This document shows, in pieces, positions 27,334 to 35,858 of a stretch of 64,000 bases of DNA. Position numbers and translations under genes: made by a program. The stretch lies in the NCBI RefSeq assembly GCF_001591805.1, contig NZ_BCVP01000015.1, forward strand, positions 62,001-126,000. Reading direction: 5' to 3'. Below the pieces are notes generated by a model. The model did no database searches. It saw only the letters and a program-made list of their open reading frames with translations, and was not told where the DNA came from. This DNA is from Neobacillus novalis NBRC 102450. Its GTDB lineage: Bacteria; Bacillota; Bacilli; Bacillales; Cytobacillaceae. Every line of letters starts with the position of its first letter. Within the stretch, counting starts at the first letter, position 1.

Positions 27334-28684
27334 AATACTATTTTATTTAGTGCTCATCTCGATGATCGGGATATTGATTGTCAGCTTTTTTATCCAATAT
27401 GGCTTTGAAGAAAGCTTTAATAGCTATATAGACCGTAATCGCGAAAAAAAGATTGATAGAATTATCACGGAAATTGAGAAGGATTATCGAAAAAACGGCC
27501 ATTTTACAAGTGACCCGGTGTTTGGATTTCTCCATGAACATGCGATGACCGATCAGCTCTATTTCCAATTGTATGATCGGTTTGGCCAATTGCAAATGGA
27601 CTCCTCTAACATTCGCGGGATGTTAAATAGCCTCGGATTAACGGAACCGGCACCGGTTGGGGAAGAGTGGCACTCCAAAACCTATACACTAAAAGTCGAT
27701 AATGCGATGATTGGAAGGCTCGTCGCCATCTATCCGAAAGGCTTAATTGACGATGAATATACCTTTATCCAAACGATTCAATTATACATTTATGCAGCCG
27801 TTTGCTTGACGATTGTGCTCGCCATTATCTTTAGTATACTTTTTTCGAAAAAATTAACTTCGGGTTTGAAAAAGCTATCGTTTGCCGCGGGTGAACTGCG
27901 GCAGCATAACCTTGATATTCGAATTCCATTGTCGGGATTACCAACAGAGGTAAAACAAATTGCTGTCTCTTTCAATAATCTTGCCGAGTCTCTCGAAAAG
28001 GAAGAAATGCTCCGCAAGCAATTTACCGGCGACCTCGCCCATGAACTACGGACACCGCTTGCGACGTTAAGAAGTCAAATCGAAGCCTATCAGGACGGAA
28101 TATGGGAGCCGACACCCACGCGTCTACAGACAAGTCATGAAGAGCTGATGCGCTTAGTGAGGCTCGTTAATGAATTAGAAAAACTGCTTGCAGCAGAGAA
28201 CCCGCAAATTCGACTCGAAAAAATCGAATTGGAAGCCGGCAGTGTACTGGCGGCATTATGGGAGATATTTATGCCATTGTTTAAGGAGAAGGGCGTCGGA
28301 CTTCAGATTGAAGAACCGCCGCAGGAGGAAATGTTTGAGGCGGATAAAGACCGCTTAATGCAAATTCTCTCAAACATCTTAAATAACGCGCTGAAATATA
28401 CACCTGAAGGAAAGAATGTTACGCTTTCGGTGGTAACGGAAAAAGAAGGTTATGTTGGCTTCCGGATTCAAGATGAAGGCTCAGGCATGAATGAGGACGA
28501 CATCCCGCATATTTTCGAACGCTTCTACCGCGGCGACAAATCGCGCGACCGCAAAACAGGCGGCGTCGGCATTGGACTCTCAATCGTAAAAGCGTTGATG
28601 GATGCCCACAAAGGGGTCGTCAAGGTGAAAAGCAGGTTGAATAAGGGGACTAGCATTACCTTGTGGTTTCCGCAGGAAAATTAG
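27311..28684 (+). CDS. Sensor histidine kinase (BaeS-like)
   Basis: Membrane histidine kinase, 457 residues: helix 1 about 9-28, extracellular sensor about 30-155, helix 2 about 157-180, HAMP about 182-235, H-box GDLAHELRTPLATLRSQ near residue 240, N-box NILNNALKYT, G1 DEGSGM and G2 GGVGIGLSIVKAL. A complete enzyme, partner of the regulator before it. The modest extracellular loop suggests sensing of envelope state or a small ligand; stimulus unknown. Followed by a strong terminator. Confidence 0.92.
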   Translation: MLQTLRSKILFYLVLISMIGILIVSFFIQYGFEESFNSYIDRNREKKIDRIITEIEKDYRKNGHFTSDPVFGFLHEHAMTDQLYFQLYDRFGQLQMDSSNIRGMLNSLGLTEPAPVGEEWHSKTYTLKVDNAMIGRLVAIYPKGLIDDEYTFIQTIQLYIYAAVCLTIVLAIIFSILFSKKLTSGLKKLSFAAGELRQHNLDIRIPLSGLPTEVKQIAVSFNNLAESLEKEEMLRKQFTGDLAHELRTPLATLRSQIEAYQDGIWEPTPTRLQTSHEELMRLVRLVNELEKLLAAENPQIRLEKIELEAGSVLAALWEIFMPLFKEKGVGLQIEEPPQEEMFEADKDRLMQILSNILNNALKYTPEGKNVTLSVVTEKEGYVGFRIQDEGSGMNEDDIPHIFERFYRGDKSRDRKTGGVGIGLSIVKALMDAHKGVVKVKSRLNKGTSITLWFPQEN

Positions 28685-28685
28685 A

Positions 28686-28720
28686 AAGAAGGCCTCTGCC
28701 ATGTGCAGGGGCCTTCTTCC
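28686..28720. terminator. Bidirectional terminator
   Basis: AAGAAGGCCTCTGC (28686-28699) with its partner at 28705-28718 (one G-T pair), between convergent genes. Confidence 0.88.
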
Positions 28721-28722
28721 GT

Positions 28723-29481
28723 TTATTCTAATAAATCTTTTATATTATACACTTTTCCACTTTCAACGTTGCCGCTGAGAACCAAATCCACTAAAGCGTC
28801 CGCGACCACATCTGCAGCAAGCAGCATATTTTTTTCCTTATATTCGATAAATTTTTCTAAATCCCTAAAGGCTGTCTTGGACGAGGATCTAATCGTTTCC
28901 TGCATATTTGTATCCATGATGCCAGGACTGAAGGCGATTATCGTATTGTTGGTTTTCAGTTCCACTTGCTCTAAGGCGGCCGTTTGAGTGAACATATTTA
29001 TGCCTGCCTTTGCGCTGCAATACACACTCCAGCCTTCAATCGGGCGGACGGCTGCCCCTGAGCTTACATTAATAACCTGAACCTTTGTATTCGTTGATTG
29101 TGCTTTATTAAAAAATAAATTGCTGATAAGAATGGGCGCTATTAAATTTACCTGGATGTTGCTAATTATTGGTGTTTGATCTAAATTTCCAACCGTTTCG
29201 ATCGGCTCTACCACACCGGCATTATTAAATAGAAGAATTTCATGTGGTTCCTTTTGAAAAAGACTATGAGCAATTTCCATAAAAACTTCCTGTACTTCAT
29301 TTTCTAACGAGAGGTTGCAGGAATAATGCTTATAATAAAGGTCATTTTCTAAAGCCAGCTCTTTGATTTCTTTATTTTCAGTTCGGGATACAGATACAAT
29401 CGAGATTTGTTCATGGATAAGCCGTTTGGCAATCGCTGCACCTAACCCTTTGGATGCTCCGGTAATAACTGCATATTTCAT
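28723..29481 (-). CDS. yueD: SDR reductase, YueD/benzil-reductase-like
   Basis: NADPH-dependent short-chain dehydrogenase, 252 residues. Seen: cofactor motif TGASKGLGAA, NNAG at about residue 91, catalytic Ser in INVSSGAA and YxxxK in YCSAKAG, plus the C-terminal ending VYNIKDLL. The pattern fits the sepiapterin-reductase-like group that includes the (S)-benzoin-forming benzil reductase of B. cereus and YueD. Physiological substrate unknown. Ribosome site AAGGGGG precedes the ATG on the minus strand. Stands alone. Confidence 0.8.
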   Translation of the reverse strand: MKYAVITGASKGLGAAIAKRLIHEQISIVSVSRTENKEIKELALENDLYYKHYSCNLSLENEVQEVFMEIAHSLFQKEPHEILLFNNAGVVEPIETVGNLDQTPIISNIQVNLIAPILISNLFFNKAQSTNTKVQVINVSSGAAVRPIEGWSVYCSAKAGINMFTQTAALEQVELKTNNTIIAFSPGIMDTNMQETIRSSSKTAFRDLEKFIEYKEKNMLLAADVVADALVDLVLSGNVESGKVYNIKDLLE

Positions 29482-29553
29482 TGAAAAACTCCCCCTTAGA
29501 ACCTAGCTACATTTATTTTAAGCTTCAAGAAATTTTTAATCAAATAAAAAAGG

Positions 29554-29573
29554 GCAGCTCCCGAAGGAACTGC
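29554..29573 (-). terminator. Terminator of the tup operon
   Basis: On the minus strand GCAGTTCC/GGAGCTGC stem starting 1 nt after the tupC stop, followed by CCTTTTTT. Confidence 0.85.
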
Positions 29574-29574
29574 T

Positions 29575-30318
29575 TCAACGTGCAAGGGGATAGAATTTCT
29601 TCCACTCGTTTAGGAAGGATGCAGTGGAAGAATTAGGATGTTCCAGGACCCGAGGGGTGGGTCCGGATTGTTTTACTTCACCATTGACGATAATCGCCAG
29701 TCGATTCGTGAGATAGTTAATCTCCATTAAATCATGGCTGACAAATACAGCCGTTGTTCGGGCTGTTTCAATAATGCCCTTGAAATCTTCCATTAACTTA
29801 ATTTTTGTTGGAAAGTCTAAAGCGGAAAATGGTTCATCGAGAAAAAGGATTTCTGGCTCAACAATCATTGCCCGCGCTAAGTTAACCCGCTGCGCCTCGC
29901 CGCCGGATAAATAAAGGGCGTTTTTCTTCGCCAAATGACTGATGCCAAACAGCTCCAGCCAATGAGCCACTTTATCCTTAATGTCTCCTTTGGGTAGTTT
30001 TCTTAAGGTCAAGCCAATGGCGATATTATGAAAAACAGTTCCATCAAGAAGCAATGATTGCTGCAGGGCAATCGAGAACTTTCTTCTTAGCTCAAGCGGC
30101 ACATTCCCCTTTGGGATGACCTTACCCCGGTAGAGGATTTCACCACCCGATTGCTTCTCAAGAAAAGCTAATACCTTAAGCAGAGTGCTTTTTCCGGCAC
30201 CGTTTGGGCCCATAATCCCAAGAAATTCACCGGCACAAATCTGGAATTCAGGAATATCAAGAATCGTTTTATTCTGGGCTTTAACGGTAATATTGTTCAG
30301 CTCAACTAACGGGTTCAT
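29575..30318 (-). CDS. tupC: Tungstate ABC transporter ATPase
   Basis: ATP-binding subunit, 247 residues. Seen: Walker A GPNGAGKST, Q-loop ALQQSLLLDG, signature LSGGEAQRVNLARAM, Walker B ILFLDEPFSALD and H-loop FVSHDL. The C-terminus lacks the TOBE (molybdate-sensing) extension of ModC, as expected for the Tup type. Its start overlaps the tupB end by 4 nt (ATGA). Last gene of the operon. Confidence 0.88.
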   Translation of the reverse strand: MNPLVELNNITVKAQNKTILDIPEFQICAGEFLGIMGPNGAGKSTLLKVLAFLEKQSGGEILYRGKVIPKGNVPLELRRKFSIALQQSLLLDGTVFHNIAIGLTLRKLPKGDIKDKVAHWLELFGISHLAKKNALYLSGGEAQRVNLARAMIVEPEILFLDEPFSALDFPTKIKLMEDFKGIIETARTTAVFVSHDLMEINYLTNRLAIIVNGEVKQSGPTPRVLEHPNSSTASFLNEWKKFYPLAR

Positions 30319-31013
30319 GATATTCGCTTCCTTTGCTGTAAAAATGTTAACGCGGCCGTAATCAACAGGGCAAGGGATAATAAAATAAACGACAGGGCCA
30401 AGGCAATATCAAAATTACCTTTGGAAACTTCCATCACAATCGTCGTCGTTAAGATTCTAGTATCACCAAGAATATTTCCGCCGACCATCATCGCGGCACC
30501 AACCTCGGCGATGACGCGGCCAAAACCGGCCATGATGGCCGCCAAAATCGCAATTTTCAGTTGCTTGATTAGGATGATCAATGTCTGCATTCTTGTTGCT
30601 CCAAGTGCTTTAATTTGCAGGAGCATCTTCTCGCTGATTTGCTGGAATGCCGTACATGTCAGGCTTGTAACAATCGGTAAACTCACTAAAATTTGCGCCA
30701 TGACAATCGCTGTCGGTGAATAGAGGAGGGTTAGATCTCCTAATGGGCCGGATCGCCATAACAGCATCGTAATCCACAGCCCGGCAACAACAGGAGGCAG
30801 CCCCATCCCGATATTAATAAATAATAATAGAATCCTGCGGCCTTTGAATCTAGTTAAACCAAGGAAAATTCCAAGCGGCAATCCGATAAACGTACTAATC
30901 AGAATGGAAATAAGACAGACCTTTAGTGTCAGCCAGGTAATCGCAAAAACTTCCCTGTCACCGGAAAGGATCATATCTATCGCTTTTTTTATTCCATCTA
31001 TGAGTAGTTCCAT
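30315..31013 (-). CDS. tupB: Tungstate ABC transporter permease
   Basis: Membrane subunit, 232 residues, with about five helices (LTLKVCLISILISTFIGLPLGIFLG; INIGMGLPPVVAGLWITMLLW). It has the ATPase-docking motif ALGATRMQTLIILIKQLKIAI and the TupB/WtpB-type block GFGRVIAEVGAAMMVGGNI. The 'EVGAAMMVGGN' stretch is typical of anion permeases of the tungstate/molybdate group. Separated from tupA by 76 nt with no terminator. Confidence 0.9.
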   Translation of the reverse strand: MELLIDGIKKAIDMILSGDREVFAITWLTLKVCLISILISTFIGLPLGIFLGLTRFKGRRILLLFINIGMGLPPVVAGLWITMLLWRSGPLGDLTLLYSPTAIVMAQILVSLPIVTSLTCTAFQQISEKMLLQIKALGATRMQTLIILIKQLKIAILAAIMAGFGRVIAEVGAAMMVGGNILGDTRILTTTIVMEVSKGNFDIALALSFILLSLALLITAALTFLQQRKRIS

Positions 31014-31089
31014 AAACGTAATGCCTCCAGGATTCCCTTTAGAAGTAGGATAGGAAGGAGGTCTCAGGGGCCCCCGTTCCTAGTGAAAA

Positions 31090-31959
31090 TTATTCAGTGT
31101 ATTTAAAGAATAACGATTGGCCGTATTCTTTCTTACCAAATTCTTCAATCACGTCTTGCGTTTTGCTGTCTATCATAAAGTTTACAAATTTTTCAGCGTC
31201 TTTACTATTCACTTTATCATGTTTTTCAGGATTTACTTGCATTACGTGATAGATGTTCATTAAATCCTTTCCACCTTCAACGACGATTTGCAAGGTATCC
31301 AAATTCTTTTCTTGGGCTAACCATGTTGCACGGTCTGTTAACACATAACCTTTTTTCTCAGCAGCAACCTGTAACGTTTGTCCCATGCCTTGTCCTGTTG
31401 ATACATACCAATCGCCAGCTGGTTTAATGTTTTCAGCCGTCCAGATCCCAAGTTCCTTTTTATGTGTGCCGGAATCATCGCCGCGGGAAACAAAAGTAGC
31501 TTTGCTGTCTGCTAATTTTTTGAAGGCGGCTTTAATATCGTCGCCGCTGACACCAGCTGGATTTTCCTTCGGTCCTACCAAAATAAAGTCGTTATACATT
31601 ACGCGCTTGTAGTTGATTGCATTTCCTGCATCGACTACTTCCTTTTCAGCCGCTGGAGCATGCACAAGCAGGACATCTGCTTCACCTTTTGTGCCCATTT
31701 CTAATGCTTGACCTGTCCCGACTGCAATTGTTTTAACTTTCACATTGTTTTCTTTTTCAAACATTGGGACTAATACATCTAATAAACCGCTGTCCTGTGT
31801 ACTTGTTGTCGTGGCGAGAATCATTTCCGTTGGCGCTGGTTTCGGTGCTGTTTTTTTCTCTTTTGCAGCAGCTGTATCTTTTGTGTCCGTGTTTCCGCAA
31901 GCTGATAAAACTAATAGCATCAAAGCAAATAGGACTGTAAAATAACGTTTTCTTAACAT
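31090..31959 (-). CDS. tupA: Tungstate-binding lipoprotein
   Basis: Extracellular binding protein, 289 residues, lipobox LSACG (Cys21). The hallmark TupA motif ATTTSTQDSGLLDVLVPMFE follows a short linker, then VGTGQALEMGTKGEADVLLVHAP and FVSRGDDSGTHKKE. The two TTTS / RGDDSGT loops are the oxyanion-binding residues in known TupA. It selects tungstate over molybdate in characterised relatives; that specificity is inferred here. Start overlaps the regulator stop by 7 nt. Tungsten uptake suggests a tungsto-enzyme elsewhere in the genome. Confidence 0.88.
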   Translation of the reverse strand: MLRKRYFTVLFALMLLVLSACGNTDTKDTAAAKEKKTAPKPAPTEMILATTTSTQDSGLLDVLVPMFEKENNVKVKTIAVGTGQALEMGTKGEADVLLVHAPAAEKEVVDAGNAINYKRVMYNDFILVGPKENPAGVSGDDIKAAFKKLADSKATFVSRGDDSGTHKKELGIWTAENIKPAGDWYVSTGQGMGQTLQVAAEKKGYVLTDRATWLAQEKNLDTLQIVVEGGKDLMNIYHVMQVNPEKHDKVNSKDAEKFVNFMIDSKTQDVIEEFGKKEYGQSLFFKYTE

Positions 31960-32891
31960 GTTGTTTCCTCCGTTTTTCTAGTTTGATAAGTAATTTTTCC
32001 TAATTCTTGAATCGAATAGCCGTCTAAATCGGTTAAGCTATTTTTAAAGTTGTCCGACTGCAAGTAATCGATCAACTCTGTCAAGCATTGCTTGTTTTCA
32101 GCGGTAAACCGGAATACAAGATCAAAGTTTTCTTTCGCGACTGGAATGAAATCCAGTCCTAGGTGGCTGGCGGCCGACTGAATTCCAAAGGTAACATCCG
32201 CCATGCCCCTGCTTATGTAGGACGCTGCGGACAAGTGGTTCCATTCTTCGGTACCGTAACCGTTAATTTGCCGAGGATCAATTCCATAGCTTGAAAGCTT
32301 GGAGTCTAGTAAAAACCTTGTCCCGGCCCCTTTTTGGCGGTTAATAAATTGAACATCTTTTCTAGTAAGATCATGAAAGTCTTGAATTTTTTTCGGATTA
32401 CCGCCCGCAACGATAAAGCCTTGTTCTCTTGCGGCCAATCTCAGCACCAAAATCGATTCGTAAACAAACAGCTGATGGATAAAGGGCAGATTATATTCCT
32501 GTGATGTTGGATCTAATAGATGAATGGCGGCAATATCGCACTGCCCCCGGTAAAGCATCATTAAACCTTCCAGACTGCCTATGTACGAAGGCTGAATCTG
32601 TAAGTTTAGCGCGCTTGCCGCTTGTTTAGTGAAATGTTCGACAAGAAAATCATGACTGCCGGATAACCTAATTGATAAGGCCGGCATAATCGGAAGTGGT
32701 TCAGACGTATTTTTCTTTGCCGGAGCTTTTGTATTCTCCTTATATCTTTCAAGCTCGGCCTGTTCAATCCGCATTTTATTGCCGATTTTAAAGGCTTGGA
32801 GCTCGCCTCTTTTAATCAACTCATAAACAGTATGTTTGGAGATTTGAAAGATTTGCGCCACTTCATCCGGTGTATAAGCCTTGCCCTCCAT
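31953..32891 (-). CDS. HTH plus binding-protein-domain regulator of the tup operon
   Basis: Predicted transcription factor of 312 residues: an excisionase/MerR-like HTH at residues about 5-55 (AYTPDEVAQIFQISKHTVYELIKRGELQAFKIGNKMRIEQAELERY), then a periplasmic-binding-protein-like ligand domain (about 80-300). Such fusions sense molybdate or tungstate in other bacteria (family members are often annotated 'substrate-binding domain protein'). As the first gene, overlapping tupA, it most likely controls this operon in response to the transported oxyanion. Four phased 10-bp direct repeats lie in its upstream region and are the obvious operator candidates. Confidence 0.82.
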   Translation of the reverse strand: MEGKAYTPDEVAQIFQISKHTVYELIKRGELQAFKIGNKMRIEQAELERYKENTKAPAKKNTSEPLPIMPALSIRLSGSHDFLVEHFTKQAASALNLQIQPSYIGSLEGLMMLYRGQCDIAAIHLLDPTSQEYNLPFIHQLFVYESILVLRLAAREQGFIVAGGNPKKIQDFHDLTRKDVQFINRQKGAGTRFLLDSKLSSYGIDPRQINGYGTEEWNHLSAASYISRGMADVTFGIQSAASHLGLDFIPVAKENFDLVFRFTAENKQCLTELIDYLQSDNFKNSLTDLDGYSIQELGKITYQTRKTEETTC

Positions 32892-32947
32892 AACGAAGTT
32901 CCCTCCTTTTTCCTAATTTTAAAAAAATCATATCATATTGGATGTGA

Positions 32948-32987
32948 CTTTTGTTAAGTTTTGTTGTGTTTCGTTTAGTTTCGTTTA
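32948..32987. promoter_or_regulatory. Four 10-bp phased direct repeats, operator candidate
   Basis: CTTTTGTTAA, GTTTTGTTGT, GTTTCGTTTA, GTTTCGTTTA in exact 10-bp steps, 57 to 96 bp before the regulator gene. A TATGATATGAT -10-like sequence lies between repeats and gene on the minus strand. All sites would face the same side of the helix. Confidence 0.65.
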
Positions 32988-33183
32988 AGATTGTCACGAA
33001 CTGTTCAAAATATCTAAGAATGCGCCCGCAATAACAAGCTAATTTTTTCAAAAATGATGGATTCAAAAGTAAGAAATTCACAATTTTTTCATAAACTTCA
33101 CGGATTGTTCAATACTGAGCAAGTTAGTTTGTTGTAGTATAGTAATAGAAGAAAAAATTTGTGGTAAAAGGGAAGGGATCTAC

Positions 33184-33846
33184 ATGCCAAAGCTTATTTA
33201 TATTACTGCTAATCCAAAACCAGATAGTAAACTTTCAAAAGGAATGCAGATTGGCGAAGTATTTTTAGAAGAGTTCAAAAATGTCCAGCCGGATGTTGAA
33301 ATTGAGCATATGCACTTATATGATATGGATATCCCAGAAATCGATATGGACCTATTATATGGGCGCGCAAAATTATCCTTTATGGGCTACACAAAAGAGC
33401 AACTTTCCGAGGCAGAGCGGACGAAGCTGGAAAAAATGCATGCGCTCGCTGATCGCTTTATTGCTGCGGATTATTATGTGTTTGTTACACCGATTTGGAA
33501 TCTCGGCGCCCCAGCTATCCTAAAAACGTTTATGGATTGTCTATTTATTGCTGAAAAAACGTTTACGAACACTGCCGATGGCCCTAAAGGACTACTAACC
33601 GGCAGGAAGGCGATTCACATTCAAACACGCGGCGGCATTTATTCGAGCGGACCTATGGTTGAATTTGAAATGGGCGACCGCTATTTAATGAAAGCGTTGA
33701 AATTCCTTGGCTTTGACGTAATGGAAACGGTTGTGGCTGAGGGAATGGACCATTTTCCAAAAAAGGTACCAGAAATTATGGCCAAAGCGAAAGAACAAGC
33801 AGTGGAAGCCGCAAGAGTTATGGCAAAACAGACGGTTACACAATAA
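33184..33846 (+). CDS. azoR: FMN-dependent NADH-azoreductase
   Basis: Cytosolic flavodoxin-fold quinone/azo reductase, 220 residues. Seen: N-terminal ITANPKPDSKLSKGMQIG (FMN phosphate site), FVTPIWNLGAPAILKTFMDCL and TRGGIYSSGP, the usual AzoR landmarks. It reduces quinones and azo dyes by two-electron transfer and is often part of thiol or quinone stress defence; YodB-type control was not looked for successfully. ATG follows AAGGGAAGGG. Monocistronic with a terminator. Confidence 0.93.
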   Translation: MPKLIYITANPKPDSKLSKGMQIGEVFLEEFKNVQPDVEIEHMHLYDMDIPEIDMDLLYGRAKLSFMGYTKEQLSEAERTKLEKMHALADRFIAADYYVFVTPIWNLGAPAILKTFMDCLFIAEKTFTNTADGPKGLLTGRKAIHIQTRGGIYSSGPMVEFEMGDRYLMKALKFLGFDVMETVVAEGMDHFPKKVPEIMAKAKEQAVEAARVMAKQTVTQ

Positions 33847-33851
33847 AAATG

Positions 33852-33880
33852 AGCGACTCGATGACTCGAGTCGCTTTTTA
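33852..33880 (+). terminator. Terminator of azoR
   Basis: AGCGACTCG (33852-33860) with CGAGTCGCT (33867-33875), T5. Confidence 0.88.
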
Positions 33881-33902
33881 GTACCCAAATTGTTACTAAC
33901 AT

Positions 33903-34010
33903 TTCAATTACTCGCGAATTTAGCAGCTTTACTCGCGAATTCCTCACTTTTACTCGCAAATCTCATGCCTTTACTCGCGAATTCCACGGTTTTACTCGCA
34001 AATCCATTTT
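33903..34010. repeat. 21-bp tandem repeat island B
   Basis: ACTCGC occurs at 33910, 33931, 33952, 33973 and 33994: exactly every 21 bp. Each unit is about TTTACTCGCRAATTC plus six to seven variable bases. Lies between azoR and uppP. The frame on the plus strand reads LLAN heptads but has no start signal. Confidence 0.85.
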
Positions 34011-34025
34011 CCGAACCTCTTCATG

Positions 34026-34808
34026 CTAAAATTTACCCGTAAATTGGAAAACCAAGACGAGTACACCTAATGCCCAGACATAGTACGCGAAAGGTTTCAA
34101 TGAATGTTTCCTCAAATAGCCAATCATCCACTTAACCGCGATATACCCGAAGATGGCAGAAGAGACAATACCAACAAGCAAGGCTGATAAAGAAATTTCC
34201 TCACCAGCGCCGCTCAGTAAATCCTTCGTTTGCAGGACAATCGCCCCGGCAATCGCCGGTGTTGACAATAGGAAGGAAAAATAGGCAGCCGTTTCGCGGT
34301 CTAATTTACGCCAAAGCGCAGCAACAATCGTCATTCCGGAACGGGAAATGGCTGGCATAATCGCAACTGCCTGAAAAGTGCCAATGATAAACGCATCCTT
34401 GTAGCTGATATTGTCCATTTTTTTATGGCCGTTTTTCGCGGAATCAGCAAGCCACAAGAATATCCCAGTCAGCAAAAACTCCCAGCCAATCGTAACCCCT
34501 GTCTTTGAAATTTCATCAATATAATCCTTAAAGGCGAGCCCGAAGATAACGGCGGGTATCGTCCCGACAACCAACAAAAACGTTAATTTACTAAACGGAT
34601 TTTTAATAATTTTTATAAATTCAGCCTTATAAAAAACAAAGACAGCCAGTAAGGTCCCAACATGCAGCATCGTATCGAGCAAAAGCCCCGCTTCCTCTAA
34701 ACCAAATAAATTCCTGCCTAAATAAAGATGCCCCGTACTGCTAATCGGTAAAAATTCCGTTAACCCTTGGATAATTCCGAGAATAAGTGCTTCCAGTTTT
34801 GTTAACAT
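34026..34808 (-). CDS. uppP: Undecaprenyl-diphosphatase, BacA type
   Basis: Integral membrane enzyme (260 residues, seven or eight helices) that recycles undecaprenyl pyrophosphate. Seen: motif 1 LTEFLPISSTGHL with the catalytic Glu/Ser/His region, and motif 2 PAISRSGMTI with the essential Arg. Both active-site motifs are intact. It performs the same reaction as BcrC elsewhere in the window, so the two are redundant, as in B. subtilis. ATG at 34808 with GAGAGG upstream on the minus strand. Confidence 0.95.
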   Translation of the reverse strand: MLTKLEALILGIIQGLTEFLPISSTGHLYLGRNLFGLEEAGLLLDTMLHVGTLLAVFVFYKAEFIKIIKNPFSKLTFLLVVGTIPAVIFGLAFKDYIDEISKTGVTIGWEFLLTGIFLWLADSAKNGHKKMDNISYKDAFIIGTFQAVAIMPAISRSGMTIVAALWRKLDRETAAYFSFLLSTPAIAGAIVLQTKDLLSGAGEEISLSALLVGIVSSAIFGYIAVKWMIGYLRKHSLKPFAYYVWALGVLVLVFQFTGKF

Positions 34809-34982
34809 AAAAAACCTCTCATTCTAAAATAATGATAAGCCTGTACATTTAATAGATATGCAAAAAGAATCAATTTAATGAGGCATTGATTTACCGATGA
34901 AATTAATAAAACAAAATTAGTGCAAATGAAACGCCTTCTCCCATAAAATAGAAATATAACCTGTTGAGAGGAGAAACGCATT

Positions 34983-35750
34983 TTGGCAAATTCTCATCTG
35001 CATTTTAATACGTCAATCGGTGTTAAAAAGCCGGAAAATATTCGAAACAAGCAGCAGGCCTGCCCATTTTGCGAACGAGATCAGCTTACCGACCTCATCG
35101 CTGTCGAAGGACCGATTATTCTTTTGAAAAATAAATTTCCTGTTTTGGAAAATGCTTATCAAACCGTGTTAATTGAAACGGATGATTGCCAGGCTGAATT
35201 ATCGACCTACACAAAAGCGCATTTACATAGGTTGATCAAGTTCGGTATCAAGCATTGGCTGGAGATGGAGGAAACCGGCAGCTATCGCTCGGTTATTTTT
35301 TTCAAAAATCATGGACCATTGTCGGGCGGAACACTGGCCCATCCACATATGCAGATTGTTGGCTTGCATGATATTGACTATAAGGAAAAGGTAACCCATG
35401 AAATGTTTGAAGGAATAGTGATTGCTGCAGTTGATGGGGGTCCCAGGTTTACGCTGTCGACAAAACCGCGGGTTGGATTTTATGAGTTTAATATTGAGAT
35501 GGAGGATTCCAGCTACCAGGAAAGCTTTTCGGAATACGTGCAAATAGCTGTTCACTATATTTTGAACCATTTTCCATTCAAGGCATCGAGCTATAATGTC
35601 TTTTTTCATCATATTGATGATAAAATTTATGCAAAGGTAGTCTCTCGATTTGTTACTACCCCGCTTTATATCGGATATGGCATTCCCCAAGTGCCGAATA
35701 ATCTGGAGTGGATGGCCGACGAGGTGAGAAGAATTTATTTTAATATGTAG
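34983..35750 (+). CDS. DUF4931 / GalT-like HIT-superfamily protein
   Basis: Cytosolic protein of 255 residues resembling the galactose-1-phosphate uridylyltransferase branch of the HIT superfamily. Seen: a CPFCERDQ zinc-type motif near residue 26, FPVLENAYQTVLIETDD, FKNHGPLSGGTLAHPHMQIVGL with the HxHxQ-like histidine triad (HPHMQ), and a second half with YNVFFHHIDDKIYAKVVSRF. It may transfer or cleave nucleotidyl groups; the substrate is unknown. TTG start at 34983 supported by GAGAGGAG at good spacing. Confidence 0.78.
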   Translation: MANSHLHFNTSIGVKKPENIRNKQQACPFCERDQLTDLIAVEGPIILLKNKFPVLENAYQTVLIETDDCQAELSTYTKAHLHRLIKFGIKHWLEMEETGSYRSVIFFKNHGPLSGGTLAHPHMQIVGLHDIDYKEKVTHEMFEGIVIAAVDGGPRFTLSTKPRVGFYEFNIEMEDSSYQESFSEYVQIAVHYILNHFPFKASSYNVFFHHIDDKIYAKVVSRFVTTPLYIGYGIPQVPNNLEWMADEVRRIYFNM

Positions 35751-35858
35751 GACATTGGATGTAAATAAAGCCATTCATGGTTTAGAAGTTGTGATTTCCC
35801 GTTTTTAAAAATATAATGAAGGAATGTAAAGTTCTTTTTTAAGGTGGAGACTAGAAAA

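Noticed and set aside
33731..34042. Frame with LLAN heptads across repeat island B, resembling a leucine zipper
   Set aside because: The heptads are a by-product of the 21-bp DNA repeat; the frame starts inside azoR out of phase and has no ribosome site.
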